A stretch of 64,000 nt of DNA, taken from the NCBI GenBank assembly GCA_019055375.1, contig JAHQIW010004394.1:1-64000 (forward strand), given 5' to 3'. The translations under genes and the position numbers were made by a program. Source of the stretch: Parelaphostrongylus tenuis. Lineage: Eukaryota; Nematoda; Chromadorea; Rhabditida; Metastrongylidae. This document shows positions 56,401-61,884 of the stretch, piece by piece. The notes under the pieces were generated by a model. That model was given only the letters and a program-made list of their open reading frames with translations, was not told the origin of the DNA and ran no database searches. Within the stretch, counting starts at the first letter, position 1, and each line of letters starts with the position of its first letter.

Positions 56401-56989
56401 GTTTAATGGCAAAGTGCACTTGTCAGTCGTGCATATCAGTTCAGTTTTCTCTTTAGGCAAAGATTTCATTATATATTTAAACAATACCTAATTTCGAATG
56501 ATGTTAACCAAAAGGAAAGAGAAGAAAATATGAGGTATTAGTTGATGTCAAAGCATTGTTTGTGAGATCCAGATTTGAGAAGTCATTCCTAATTTTTCTT
56601 CTTAAGCCGAACACTGTTTTCTATGACATTCTCTAATCAACAGCTGAGAAGTCATTATTCCCTGTTATCTTTAATCTTTTCTTGACCACTTGATTCCAGA
56701 TTTTCTGGCACTAAAAACTTGTTTGGCAATGTCTCATCTACCACTAGTTCTGTCTTTGGAGGTGGAATGTCGAATCAGCCGTCGTCGAAGAATACATTAT
56801 TTGGTGGAGCTCAGCTGAATAAGTAAGAAAAATTGTTTGTAAAAACTTGAATGAATTCATGCCATCCGGAATATCAAAAAGTTCAAGCAAACTATCATAG
56901 TGCAATATCTCAAATATTATTGATTTCGTTTCCAAGTTATACTGCACATCGTTTGGCTTTTTTCCAGATCGTTCAGCACGTGGAGATAG
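19378..56989 (+). CDS. NUP214: NUP214-type nucleoporin (beta-propeller, coiled coil, FG tail), about 34 exons
   Basis: Role (family knowledge): NUP214 sits on the cytoplasmic face of the nuclear pore; its propeller binds the DEAD-box helicase DDX19/Dbp5, its coiled coil joins NUP88 and NUP62, and its FG tail binds export receptors such as CRM1. Exons read: 19378-19437, 20736-20861, 20920-21057, 22844-22981, 23626-23769, 24041-24184, 24620-24723, 24985-25093, 25913-26255, 26318-26436, 26495-26658, 26704-26732, 26825-26846, 26929-27033, 32143-32238, 33775-33929, 34800-34971, 37090-37212, 37353-37485, 37585-37623, 40512-40570, 42455-42551, 43208-43270, 43335-43400, 44442-44563, 44709-44774, 46271-46333, 47111-47236, 47763-47877, 48702-48831, 49577-49672, 49739-49866, 56700-56822, 56968-56989. 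Likely extra exons: 20366-20432 and 28370-28458. This is about 1,250 codons (human about 2,090). The most diagnostic string is HEISWSPKGKQLVVG. The first exon(s) with the ATG were not found. Frame breaks are described in the sub-entries and findings. Confidence 0.92.
19780..19960. repeat. Dispersed repeat G (copy 1)
   Basis: The string CGGTCGACCGCGCCGC and flanks (CTTCAATGGCGATGAAGATC upstream) recur, diverged, at about 40035-40175 and 41680-41800. The middle is GC-rich. A 70-codon minus-strand open frame here is not taken as a gene. Confidence 0.45.
20499..20650. mobile_element. Short palindrome built from a tRNA-like 3' half, family D
   Basis: About 20501-20555 and 20592-20648 are inverted copies: ATGATGTAGAGTGGTGTGCA on the left, its complement on the right, each followed inward by TTTGCGTCAGCCGGGATTTG. 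The copies meet over about 40 bases. The inward strings equal the T arm and acceptor 3' side of the tRNA-like core at 15.0 kb. It lies in a NUP214 intron. Confidence 0.75.
21124..21415 (+). repeat. Family A SINE-like copy in a NUP214 intron
   Basis: The head GCGGCGCAGTGGTTAGAAGT, GACTTGTCTGGGAGGATAAG, GGTCACTGTAAAGGCCAG, GAATGCATGACGCATCC and CAGGGACTGATCAACGCG appear in order. This is one of the best-preserved copies. Confidence 0.7.
21525..22062. mobile_element. Hairpin repeat family E (copy 3)
   Basis: The left arm has GAGCCCGATACACGTGTTTC (about 21575-21600) and the right arm GAAACACGTGTGTTGAGC (about 21938); the conserved tail ACCAGGCATATTGAAAGTTG then CACTCGAAACGAAAGGT closes it at about 22057. 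The middle is diverged from copies 1 and 2. Confidence 0.65.
22063..22690 (-). mobile_element. RTE-type LINE remnant, 3' part of the polyprotein
   Basis: Minus-strand translation, in broken frames, gives the C-terminal region of an RTE-clade LINE: AVIDWIPRDVKRLAGRPQDR, WSKFYTKSVEE and RDKEKWKF near the low-coordinate end, and YLGGEVNVMKD near the high end (about 22675). Stops and shifts show it is dead. It lies in a NUP214 intron (21058-22843), immediately next to hairpin copy E3. Confidence 0.8.
25232..25500 (+). repeat. Family B head followed by family A-like tail
   Basis: CCGTGGTGTAGTGTTGGAGG at about 25240 resembles a tRNA-Gly box A. About 25430-25490 has the family A tail order (AAAGCACATGCTCAAGAG, TTGATCAGCGCTAAA). 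It may be two adjacent decayed copies in the NUP214 intron 25094-25912. Confidence 0.4.
25668..25765 (+). repeat. Family A SINE-like head fragment
   Basis: AGGGTGGCGCAATTGGAGGT, TCGATCTCGCGTTCAAGATT and the following CTTCCATCC match the first 100 bases of family A. The body is missing and TA-rich intron sequence follows. Confidence 0.45.
25913..37212 (+). CDS. NUP214: NUP214 linker and coiled-coil exons
   Basis: Sub-entry. 25913-26255 is a Ser/Thr/Pro-rich linker with a first FG motif (TVPFGFAKV, then SSFGTRTIAS in a shifted frame). 26318-26436, 26495-26658 and three short exons (29, 22 and 105 nt) lead into helical sequence: DEVQQMIIELENEMNELT (26929-27033), YESLVQKYEDFVVKLHKAKK (32143-32238), RGRVAELEKTVSYL (33775-33929), IELQRKLLTILKQK (34800-34971) joined in phase to SAIKKIEKLRFD (37090-37212). 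Heptad-like Leu/Ile spacing fits the NUP214 coiled coil. Candidate exon 28370-28458 (89 nt) has exactly the phases needed to link 27033 and 32143. Two exons (25913-26255 and 26495-26658) need a one-base frame change. Confidence 0.82.
27255..27945. repeat. Long TA/TG-rich compound microsatellite
   Basis: About 690 bases of (TA)n mixed with CATATA, TGTA and ACATGTA units in the large NUP214 intron. Overlapping long open frames rich in Tyr/Ile/His on both strands are artefacts of this composition. Confidence 0.9.
28930..29335 (-). mobile_element. Mariner transposase remnant (N-terminal part)
   Basis: Minus-strand frames give VTKSTVGKCREWFKKGNF followed by DLEDMLGSVLP (about 29275-29170), then STRNLSKEIPVSQRT and NKLHHFDFVHKK (about 29140-29060). 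This is the helix-turn-helix and linker order of mariner transposases. Stops and frame changes lie between the pieces, so it is inactive. The catalytic domain was not found. It lies in the NUP214 intron 27034-32142. Confidence 0.78.
29398..29470. repeat. TA microsatellite
   Basis: About 70 bases of TATATA runs just beyond the N-terminal side of the mariner remnant. Confidence 0.9.
29800..31130 (+). mobile_element. RTE-type LINE remnant, reverse transcriptase to C-terminus
   Basis: Plus-strand frames give, in order: PGPDRIIPEHLNDLPP (about 29829), QWKTNKTI, RVILNRIERTL and HQGFESGF (about 29975-30050), FTLNETNLSDCSS (about 30516-30555), GVIERAVEISILGVSRISQM (about 30766-30825) and RLARHVMRFNDNRWSRAV (about 30907-30960), then VDFFTKSL (about 31017). 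This order matches an RTE-clade reverse transcriptase and C-terminal region. Many stops and frame changes occur, so it is dead. The open frame 30649-31263 (204 codons), the longest in the window, is partly this remnant and has no separate meaning. It lies inside the NUP214 intron. Confidence 0.85.
31270..31560 (+). repeat. Family C SINE-like copy
   Basis: AATTCGATCTCCTTCCAACA, then GAACGAATGAATGCTAGGAA, GCGAATCAATTCAGGAAGTG and CTGGGTTCCG match the family C body order; the box A head is eroded. Confidence 0.45.
31684..31950 (+). repeat. Family A SINE-like copy
   Basis: The head GCGTGTGTGGCGAAGTGG is followed by GACTTGCCTGTGATGATAGC, TAATAGGTCACCGCGAGTCA, GAATGCGTGCCGTATCC and TCAAGGATTGACGAACGC in family A order. 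It lies upstream of the NUP214 coiled-coil exon at 32143. Confidence 0.6.
32490..33340. repeat. Foldback family H (copy 1)
   Basis: The left arm (about 32505-32612) and right arm (about 33221-33330) are inverted copies: AACAAATGAAAACC...CATTCGAAAGATGAGACTTG...GGCTACAGCCCCAT on the left and its complement on the right. The inner part near the right arm has a TTATAAGGGGGTGTTTGGAA block that recurs in copies 2 and 3. It lies in the NUP214 intron 32239-33774. Confidence 0.8.
34045..34710. repeat. Family D tRNA-like repeats, two direct and one inverted
   Basis: Modules at about 34045-34320 and 34325-34470 share TGATGTAGAG/TGATGTAGGG starts, AACCCGCAT and CACCCAATCC words. About 34500-34705 is the inverse (GGGTTGGGTGAAATGCGGGT, CCTGACGCAAAT). 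The first and third also share CAACGGTTTGGCCCGGGTAG and its complement. It lies in the NUP214 intron 33930-34799. Confidence 0.6.
35655..36215. repeat. Foldback family H (copy 2)
   Basis: The left arm (about 35660-35790: GAGGGAACAGATGAAAACAA, TAGTAACAATTCGAAAGCTG) and right arm (about 36090-36210: GCTTTCGAATGGTTGCTAAC, TTTGATTTGTTTCCTCC) are inverted. The inner block GTTATAAAGAGGTGCTTTGA corresponds to that in copies 1 and 3. It lies in the NUP214 intron 34972-37089. Confidence 0.8.
36500..36800. repeat. Family D tRNA-like repeat
   Basis: ATGATGTAGAGTAATGTGTA, TTTGCGTAAGCTGGGACTTG, AACTCGCATTTCAC, then TTGAACGGTTTGACCCAGGT and a closing AACGATGTAGAGTGG match the order of the copy at 34045. 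Confidence 0.55.
37353..56989 (+). CDS. NUP214: NUP214 FG-repeat tail and conserved C-terminus
   Basis: Sub-entry. Short exons, mostly phase 1 to phase 1, carry FG motifs: VGFGTA (43208), PLFSFGST (43335), SVFGSESPSKPFS (44442), SIFGGGF (47763), NVFGMKTGS and SIFSGGG (48702), VFGATPKFGG and PPVFGGKPIFGS with TTFGGG (49739), NLFGN, SVFGGG and TLFGGA (56700). Ser/Thr/Lys-rich spacers lie between them, as is usual for an FG nucleoporin. The last exon, 56968-56989, adds only SFSTWR before TAG; the human protein also ends with a Phe-...-Trp-Arg tail, which supports this end. Exons 44709-44774 and 46271-46333 are tandem duplicates. The junction 44563/44709 does not keep frame. Intron 49867-56699 is 6.8 kb. 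Confidence 0.88.
37624..40511. other. NUP214 intron, mixed decayed repeats, no gene
   Basis: The 147-codon plus-strand open frame at 38530-38973 is hydrophobic and low in complexity, with no family resemblance and no splice framing, so I do not call it. About 39010-39085 and 39640-39720 carry the GACAGAGCTCTTTC / GAAAGAGTGCTGTCC module also found inside foldback family H. About 40035-40175 is repeat G. Confidence 0.45.
40800..41350. repeat. Foldback family H (copy 3), with a nested inner palindrome
   Basis: Outer arms: about 40825-40928 (GGGGACAAATGGAAAACC, GTTAGTAACCACTTGAAAGC) and about 41240-41340 (complementary words). An inner pair is nested: TTTCTCTGGACTATTAGCAA (about 41010) against its complement (about 41130), around TGGAATCAGCAGCGGTCACG. 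It lies in the NUP214 intron 40571-42454. Confidence 0.8.
41890..42150. repeat. Family D tRNA-like repeat (inverted pair)
   Basis: About 41915-41985 has a degenerate tRNA-like 3' half (TTCGAATCCACATCACACTC) on the minus strand; about 42085-42135 has its inverse on the plus strand (GTGGGTTCGAATCCCAACTG). Between them is the AGCCAACCGTCAGCGGTCTG word shared with 14.87 kb. Confidence 0.5.
42630..42925 (+). repeat. Family A SINE-like copy
   Basis: GTGGTACAGTGGTTAGAGGT, TAATTCGATCGCGCGCTCAT, TCAGACTTGCCTAAGAGAAA, GCCACCGCGAGTTTCTGTGA and ATGGCGCATCCCTCAGGAAT in order; clear family A. Confidence 0.65.
43558..43910 (+). repeat. Family B head followed by a family C head
   Basis: 43558-43645 has CCGTGGTATCACAGTAGTGA with AATTCAATCCCGCGC (box B-like). 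43690-43910 has GTAGTCGAGTGGCTAGTGAT and CGATCGCCACTTCCC, with words complementary to the copy at 13690-13960. It lies in the NUP214 intron 43401-44441. Confidence 0.5.
44775..46270. repeat. Intron between duplicated NUP214 exons, filled with decayed repeat modules
   Basis: Several diverged copies of the TTCACACGCG...GCTCTT module of foldback family H occur at about 45050-45130, 45220-45300, 45340-45370 and 45830-46060, in both orientations. The last 60 bases resemble the end of the intron before 44709 (TCAAACCAC near the acceptor in both), which supports duplication of exon plus intron end. Confidence 0.5.
46524..46745 (+). repeat. Family A SINE-like copy (truncated)
   Basis: GCGCGTGGCCCAGTGACTAG, GGAGGATGGCAGCACTAACT and AATTCATGCAGCCCTCAGG in order. 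The segment holding box B is deleted. Confidence 0.5.
47346..47686. repeat. Hairpin repeat with arms of about 140 bp in a NUP214 intron
   Basis: The inverted pair includes GGGAAGGGGAGGCAGTATGT (about 47433) against its diverged complement ACATACTGTCTCCCCTTCC (about 47577), and GCTTACGTACGCTTCGG (about 47358) against CGTAGCGTTCGTAAGC (about 47656). ATGTTGT words flank the centre. It lies between exons ending 47236 and starting 47763. Confidence 0.65.
47990..48180 (-). repeat. Family D tRNA-like repeat
   Basis: TTGAACCCGCATTTCACCCA, then a distal CCAACCTTCAATAGGTTTGG and GGCATCAAACCCAGTTCAGC parallel the order in the copies at 34045 and 36500. Diverged. Confidence 0.45.
48308..48440 (+). repeat. 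tRNA-Gly-like SINE, family B
   Basis: CCTTGGTGGTGTGATGGTAG, TTGGTTCAATTTCCG (box B-like) and TGTTCTACATACCACTCG match the copy at 15425. A 125-codon open frame that starts inside it (48377-48754) is not a gene: its end overlaps the true NUP214 exon 48702-48831 in another frame. Confidence 0.55.
49137..49430 (+). repeat. Family A SINE-like copy
   Basis: GCGCGTAGCGCAGTGGTTAG, AGAGGTGCTG, CTAGGGGTTTAGCAGCATTG and CATGCATGGCATGTCGC in family A order, in the NUP214 intron 48832-49576. Confidence 0.6.
54545..54850 (+). repeat. Family C SINE-like copy
   Basis: ATAACGCATTGGTTAGTGGA, TCCCCTAACGCTCTTCCG, TGATGAAGAAGACGAAAATT and GTAGTGGGATTCGCACAAC follow the family C order seen at 2291. Confidence 0.5.
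55545..55830 (-). repeat. Family A SINE-like copy, reversed, well preserved
   Basis: On the plus strand: AAAGGATAAAGGATAAAGCT (reversed tail), TGGTCAATCCCTGAGGGATG, ACTCGCGGTGGCC, CCCAGACAAGCCTGAGACC and ACCTCTAACCACTGCGCCAC (complement of the box A head). Confidence 0.7.
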
Positions 56990-58349
56990 TAAATAATACC
57001 ATATTTTTTCGATGCATTCCGTGAAGCGTTTTGCCGTTGATGATTGATTGTCAACATCAACGTTCACTTAACCCGATGCTAACCCGGGCGATTTGCAGAC
57101 GTTGTTTACTCATGGCCGCGGGCATCTTTTGCAGGCGAACATGCCAGGCAAAAGTGTGCATATTGTTCTTTGTTTTTGTAGTACTTTTTATCAAATTCAG
57201 TCTGTTTATTTTGAAGTATATTGTATGTCTTTTTTGTTGATAGCCGATAGTGTTTCATTTTTTTTATCAATGGTTTTCGTGTATATGATAGTCACTGAAG
57301 CTCGACAATACCTACTAACAAAAAATAGAAGAATGAAGTTTTTCGAAGAAATTTTAAAAAGTTGGAAAGCGTGAGCTCGCATGTTTCACATGTGGTAACG
57401 CGGGACAATTTTGCGTGCGCCAAATGTTAGCGCACGATGTTAGAAATCAAATTACTTTTTTATATGTAAATGTCTACACAAACTAAGAATAAATAAGTCC
57501 TTCAATTTATCGTTCAGGGGTTAAGTAGCCTCAATGATCTTGCAAGATTTAGAGCTCTACGAATTCACCATGTACGATGCGTTAAACTAATCTTCTTTAC
57601 GCACTGCAGATTTGGAAAGCGAATTTGATTTGCAGATTAATTGTAGGCAATCAAATTCGACAGCATCACCTGTGACTTGGGGTGTTCACCGATGGCTGCA
57701 CCAGCGTTGATTACCTTTGCGTAAAAAGTGTCACACAACACATTTTGTCGAGAAATTGTGTAAACCTGTGCCGATCAGGTTCACTATTTGGAAAAAAAGA
57801 CTAAGAACCAGTGCGCAGGCGCTACTCCGACAGAGTGGTTCTTTTGATTCCTTCGCGACGAAGCAGCCAATGGACACAATTACTTTGTCATTGACCGATC
57901 CAGCCCTTTAGATACAGATATTCCTGTTTCATCTTAATTCACTGCGCGTTATGATTGATGGGTGAGTGTCTACACTACTGTGCATATATGTGCGTACATG
58001 TGTTTGGAGATCTGCCGTATATACACGCATGAGATGTGTTCATGCTTTCTTTTGTATATATCTAGACGTTCGCGCTGGATAAGATTGTACAAGAATACTC
58101 CATCCGCCCTCTTGATGCCATCTCCACTATCTTACGCCAACTCCTTTGTGTCTAACTGACAATGGAAATATGGCGTATCTGCTCTAAACTGAAAGGTGCT
58201 CATAACTTGATTGTTGTTGTTCATCAGTTCTACCTCGAGCTGCATAGTTTCTGAGTATTTCTTTGCTTCTCCACTTCGTTTCCTCATTCCATAAATCAGA
58301 TTGACACGTTGATTCATCAGCGTCTTTATACTTTGACCTTGTAGCTGTG
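56990..58349. other. 3' flank of NUP214, no gene recognised
   Basis: An AATAAA string lies at 57488-57493, about 500 bases after the NUP214 stop, and an AATAAT string just after the stop; either could serve as a poly(A) signal. The open frame at 57093-57374 (93 codons) is hydrophobic with no family resemblance. Confidence 0.4.
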
Positions 58350-58650
58350 AAGGGGACAGTGTAGTGCAGTGATTAGTGATGCAGTGTATCAAGTAGTTGA
58401 TGGTTCGACACCCTTCCCAGCACTTTCTTGCAATCAGTCAGGTGAACAGGTAGAAACACCTAAATCGGCTGTCTCCAAGGCTTCAAGAAGAGTCGTCTTG
58501 ACAGCCATCCTACAACATCGATAAAGAAGGCGAAGTCCTCAATCAGTAGCGGAAGCAACACGTGAGATGTTTGAAGACCTGTGTAAAAGGACTGCTGCGA
58601 AGAAACGAATCAAACGTAAGAAGTACTGGGAACCACGTAGTAAATTCTGA
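58350..58650 (+). repeat. Family C SINE-like copy, well preserved head
   Basis: CAGTGTAGTGCAGTGATTAG (box A-like), TGATGGTTCGACACCCTTCC (box B-like), GATAAAGAAGGCGAAGTCC and CTGCGAAGAAACGAATC. The best box A/B pair of family C in the window. Confidence 0.6.
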
Positions 58651-60170
58651 TGATGGATGGTAGGGAATATTGAAATATAAAAGTTGTGATGGCTTTGATT
58701 GTGGACTACAGTCTATTTATGTTAGTATTAACAGCTTGTTGAAGAGGAACCCAAAATTGTACGACTTACAGTTCGACCGCTGCTCTATGCCAACACTCCC
58801 TTCTCAAAATTTGGTGAGTGGTACTCGAGCGATTTGAAACGGTAAAATGCCGCCTTGTTTGATTTCTGGAGTCCTCAATTCATACGGATAAGCCGTTTGA
58901 ACTAGTTTTTCGAAGGAAAAGATCAAACCTGTTTGTTTAAATTTGGTAATACTGACTGATCGAGTGAATTTTATCGAAAAGCTACCTGAAAACTATCACA
59001 CTTCATAGAATGGTTTAGTAAATATGCTAATAATGTGCACTTGAAAGTTTTTTTTTACTGCAAAAAAGGTATCATTTGATAGAGGTAACTCGCTAATTTA
59101 TCCTTTTTATCACTGTTTCTTGAATCCTCATAATGAGCGGTCCTTCTTTTTCAAGCTCGTTTTGCGATTATTCTTCCTAGTTTTTGAAGAAAAAATTTGA
59201 GAATCTTCAAACTTCTCTTGTTTTTTCTGAAGCTTCGGAGTGAGCAGAAAGGCGATTTACCATTCAGCCAAATCTATATGAGATTACGAGAAAAGATGTG
59301 AAGAAAGAAGTAAAAGTAATGTAATCAAGAAAGATCAATCAACGAACCACCTATAGCGAAATGGGGACGCGGTTGTTTAGCGGTTCACATGATCAAGAAT
59401 TTTTTTTTACAGCATTTTGTGTGATGTGTTGATAACTTGTCGAACGTCAATGTAATAGAAGTAGTGGCTATATAAAGTTGCTCTTACTGCTTAATATATT
59501 GCAAAAAAAACTTGGAAGAAATCATTTTACGGCGAGAGATCATCGCTCTGGAAGGAAGTGCAGCAGAGAATGGGAATAATGAGGACGCCAAAAAGTACCC
59601 ACGTAAGAACTGGAACCCAACACTATGTGAAGGCTTTTCACTATGGTGAAGTAAAGAATCATTTAGGACTTTTGTTGAATGGCTTGACGAGCAAGTGCAT
59701 TCATTAGTGTGCCTTAATATGATGGTACTTTTCTCGATGATTGCGCCATGCCATGAGATTGATAAGAATATTGAATTCGACTAACATTTCGACGTCTTCG
59801 TCTTCTTCACAGCCAATTCTTCGAGTCCGCTTACCCACATCCGTTAGTTCTAGCGTTGAGGCTCTTCATTTTCGTTTCAGTTGAATTCTTTTTTTTTTGC
59901 TTGAACACCTCTCGAATGATATGACCTTAGTTGGCGAGTACTTTTTTTTTTACTTTCAAGATACTTTGAGCATAAGAAAAGCGTAGCAATCAGGTCAAAA
60001 CGTGGAAATAAACTGATTTATATGTCGAAAATCACAATAAGACGGTGCGGTTATAGTCAAACTTTGCGGAGCAGCTATTGTGATATTCATGTGTATTACA
60101 CTGGGCATAGAGAAAATCAGGAGCCATCTACTCCATCGAGGAACGCATTGATAACCACCGCGAGAGTGCT
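58651..60170. other. Intergenic, nothing recognised
   Basis: AT-rich sequence with poly(T) and poly(A) runs and only short open frames; no splice-bounded coding signal. Confidence 0.5.
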
Positions 60171-60203
60171 GAATTAAGCCTTAGATCGCTCAGTTATCTC
60201 GCC
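60171..60203 (-). pseudogene. Relic of a tRNA-Leu 5' half
   Basis: GCCTTAGATCGCTCAGTTAT followed by CTCGCC matches the 5' half of the neighbouring tRNA-Leu genes (minus strand) with about four mismatches over 26 bases. The rest of the tRNA is not recognisable. Confidence 0.5.
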
Positions 60204-60506
60204 AATTCCGTACATTAGCTAATCTGCAAAGCTGTGCTTAGGCTACAGAGGAATTCTGAATATGAAAGTCGTTCTGTGGCTTCTCCATAGTTTATCCAAA
60301 CGGTCGTTGCCAAAGCAGGACTACAATAAAATTCAAATCCATGCCTCGAGGAAACTAACGTCACAAAACAGCATCTTAAACCACGTAGACATCACACCAT
60401 TTGGGGATTTATCAAACCCACAGGGATGTGTTCCGTGGACAGTGACAGCTTATTGAATTTCTGCTACTTGCTTATACTGTACTGTAATCCCCGTTACCAA
60501 AACAAG

Positions 60507-60588
60507 TGACGAGAGTGGGATTCGAACCCACGCCCCCGAAGGGACTGGTGCCTAAAACCAGCGCCTTAGACCGCTCGGCCATCTCGCC
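60507..60588 (-). tRNA. tRNA-Leu (UAG), array unit 1
   Basis: An 82-base leucine (type II) tRNA on the minus strand. The acceptor stem GGCGAGA pairs with TCTCGTC (one G-U), the D arm contains TGGCCGAGCGGTCTAAGGCG, the anticodon loop TTTAGGC between CTGGT and ACCAG gives anticodon UAG (reads CUA/CUG), there is a long variable arm CCCTTCGGGGG, and the T arm is GTGGG TTCGAAT CCCAC. No intron. A TTTT run (Pol III terminator) lies about 10 bases after the 3' end. First of seven units spaced about 205 bases. Confidence 0.95.
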
Positions 60589-60713
60589 ACAGTTATTTAA
60601 CACTAAGCGCGGCACGTTTGCTTTATGACGCTGAAAAGTCAGCAGCAAATAGGAAATCTCAAAATCTCCCGTTTGGTTGATACTGTATTCTATCCCTAGA
60701 TCCAAAACGAAGC

Positions 60714-60795
60714 TGACGAGAGTGGGATTCGAACCCATGCCCCCGAAGGGACTGGTGCCTAAAACCAGCGCCTTGGACCGCTCGGCCATCTCGCG
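60714..60795 (-). tRNA. tRNA-Leu (UAG), array unit 2, slightly degenerate
   Basis: Same structure as unit 1, with anticodon UAG. The first acceptor base is C instead of G, so the 1-72 pair is lost, and the first T-stem base is A (ATGGG), losing one pair. A TTTT terminator follows. It may be weakened or a pseudogene. Confidence 0.75.
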
Positions 60796-60913
60796 TATTT
60801 CGGTTCCGAATGCGGCAGGCCATGCTTTATATCCCCAGATAACTCTGTAAAGATGACAGATTCCGTTGCTTTTTATTGATACTCTATTGCAACTCTCGTT
60901 AGCAAAACGAAGC

Positions 60914-60995
60914 TGACGAGAGTGGGATTCGAACCCACGCCCCCGAAGGGACTGGTGCCTAAAACCAGCGCCTTGGACCGCTCGGCCATCTCGCC
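60914..60995 (-). tRNA. tRNA-Leu (UAG), array unit 3
   Basis: All stems are intact (GGCGAGA / TCTCGTC; T stem GTGGG / CCCAC); anticodon UAG. The D arm reads GGTCCAAGGC, where unit 1 has GGTCTAAGGC. A TTTT terminator follows. Flanks match the other units. Confidence 0.94.
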
Positions 60996-61117
60996 ATGCT
61001 ATTTCGGTTCCGAATGCGGCAGGCCATGCTTTATACCCCCAGAGAACTCACCAAATATGACAGATTCCATTACTTTTTATTGGTACTGTATGGTATCCCT
61101 AGATACCAAAACGAAAC

Positions 61118-61199
61118 TGACGAGAGTGGGATTCGAACCCATGCCCCCGAAGGGACTGGTGCCTAAAACCAGCGCCTTGGACAGCTCGGCCGTCTCGTC
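61118..61199 (-). tRNA. tRNA-Leu (UAG), array unit 4, variant
   Basis: The acceptor stem begins GACGAGA, which pairs fully with TCTCGTC (the G-U pair is replaced by A-U). The D arm is changed (GAGCTGTCCAAGGC) and the T stem has A for the first G. Anticodon UAG. The D-arm and T-stem changes suggest reduced function. Confidence 0.78.
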
Positions 61200-61322
61200 A
61201 TGTTATTTCGGTTCTGAATGCGGCAGGCCATGCTTTATATCCCCAGATAACTCTGTAAAGATGACAGATTCCGTTGCTTTTTATTGATACTCTATTGCAA
61301 CTCTCGTTAGCCAAAAGGAAAC

Positions 61323-61404
61323 TGACGAGAGTGGGATTCGAATCCATGCCCCCGAAGTGACTGGTGCCTAAAACCAGCGCCTTGGACAGCTCGGCCATCT
61401 CGTC
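61323..61404 (-). tRNA. tRNA-Leu (UAG), array unit 5, probably degenerate
   Basis: Same D-arm change as unit 4, plus a variable-arm change (AGTCACTTCGGGGGC) and a T stem ATGGA that loses two pairs. Anticodon UAG is kept. Likely a decaying copy. Confidence 0.65.
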
Positions 61405-61527
61405 ATGTTATTTCGGTTCTGAATGCGGCAGGCCATACTTTATATCCCCAGATAACTCTGTAAAGATGACAGATTCCGTTGCCTTTTTATTGATACTCTA
61501 TTGCAACTCTCGTTAGCAAAAGGAAGC

Positions 61528-61609
61528 TGATGAGAGTGGGATTCGAACCCACGCCCCCGAAGGGACTGGTGCCTTAAACCAGCACCTTAGACCGCTCGGC
61601 CATCTCACC
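61528..61609 (-). tRNA. tRNA-Leu (AAG), array unit 6, compensatory acceptor-stem change
   Basis: The anticodon loop reads TTAAGGC, giving AAG (reads CUU/CUC once A34 becomes inosine); it differs from the UAG units by the wobble base. The acceptor stem is GGTGAGA / TCTCATC: the third pair is changed from C-G to U-A on both sides, so pairing is kept. The T arm is intact. A TTTT terminator follows. Confidence 0.93.
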
Positions 61610-61682
61610 ATGATGCTTCGGTTCTGAATGCGGCGGGCCATGCTTTATATCCCCAGATAAGTCACTAGAGAGGACAGATTCC

Positions 61683-61825
61683 TGGTAATCATTATTTGAG
61701 CCACGCATGTCAGTGGTCTGTTAATGAGGGTTGACTTATAGAGCCTCGGGTTATAGAGGCATAATGATTACCAGGCATATTGAAATTTGAGCTGTAGTCT
61801 TAAGAAAACACTCGAAACAAAAGAT
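61683..61825 (+). mobile_element. Hairpin repeat family E (copy 4), inserted in the tRNA array
   Basis: The 143-bp element starts TGGTAATCATTATTTGAGCC, has the inverse ATAATGATTACCA at 61760-61772, and ends with the conserved tail (GGCATATTGAAATTTGAGCT, CTCGAAACAAAAGAT). It is bounded by AGGACAGATTCC on both sides (61671-61682 and 61826-61837), a duplicated target of 10-12 bases; the uninterrupted array units have GACAGATTCC once. This defines the ends of the family. Confidence 0.85.
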
Positions 61826-61884
61826 AGGACAGATTCCGTTGCCTTCAATGATGTTGTATTATAACTCTCGTTACCAAAAGAAGC

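Larger units (their letters stand above)
49867..56699. other. Largest NUP214 intron (6.8 kb), no supported internal gene
   Basis: About 51428-51570 is a family B SINE-like copy (CGGTAACGTAGTGGTTTGC). About 54545-54850 is a family C copy and 55545-55830 a reversed family A copy, listed separately. A frame after the acceptor at about 50780 (SSSTISNIDASMEMESHSAT, then TAG) could be an alternative terminal exon but its phase does not fit exon 49739-49866. About 52200-52780 looks like an old coding relic in no frame I could name. The rest is AT-rich. Confidence 0.45.

Noticed and set aside
60472..61398. Open frames of 66-121 codons with repeated SKALVLGTSPFGG-type peptides
   Set aside because: They are translations of the tandem tRNA-Leu genes and their spacers.
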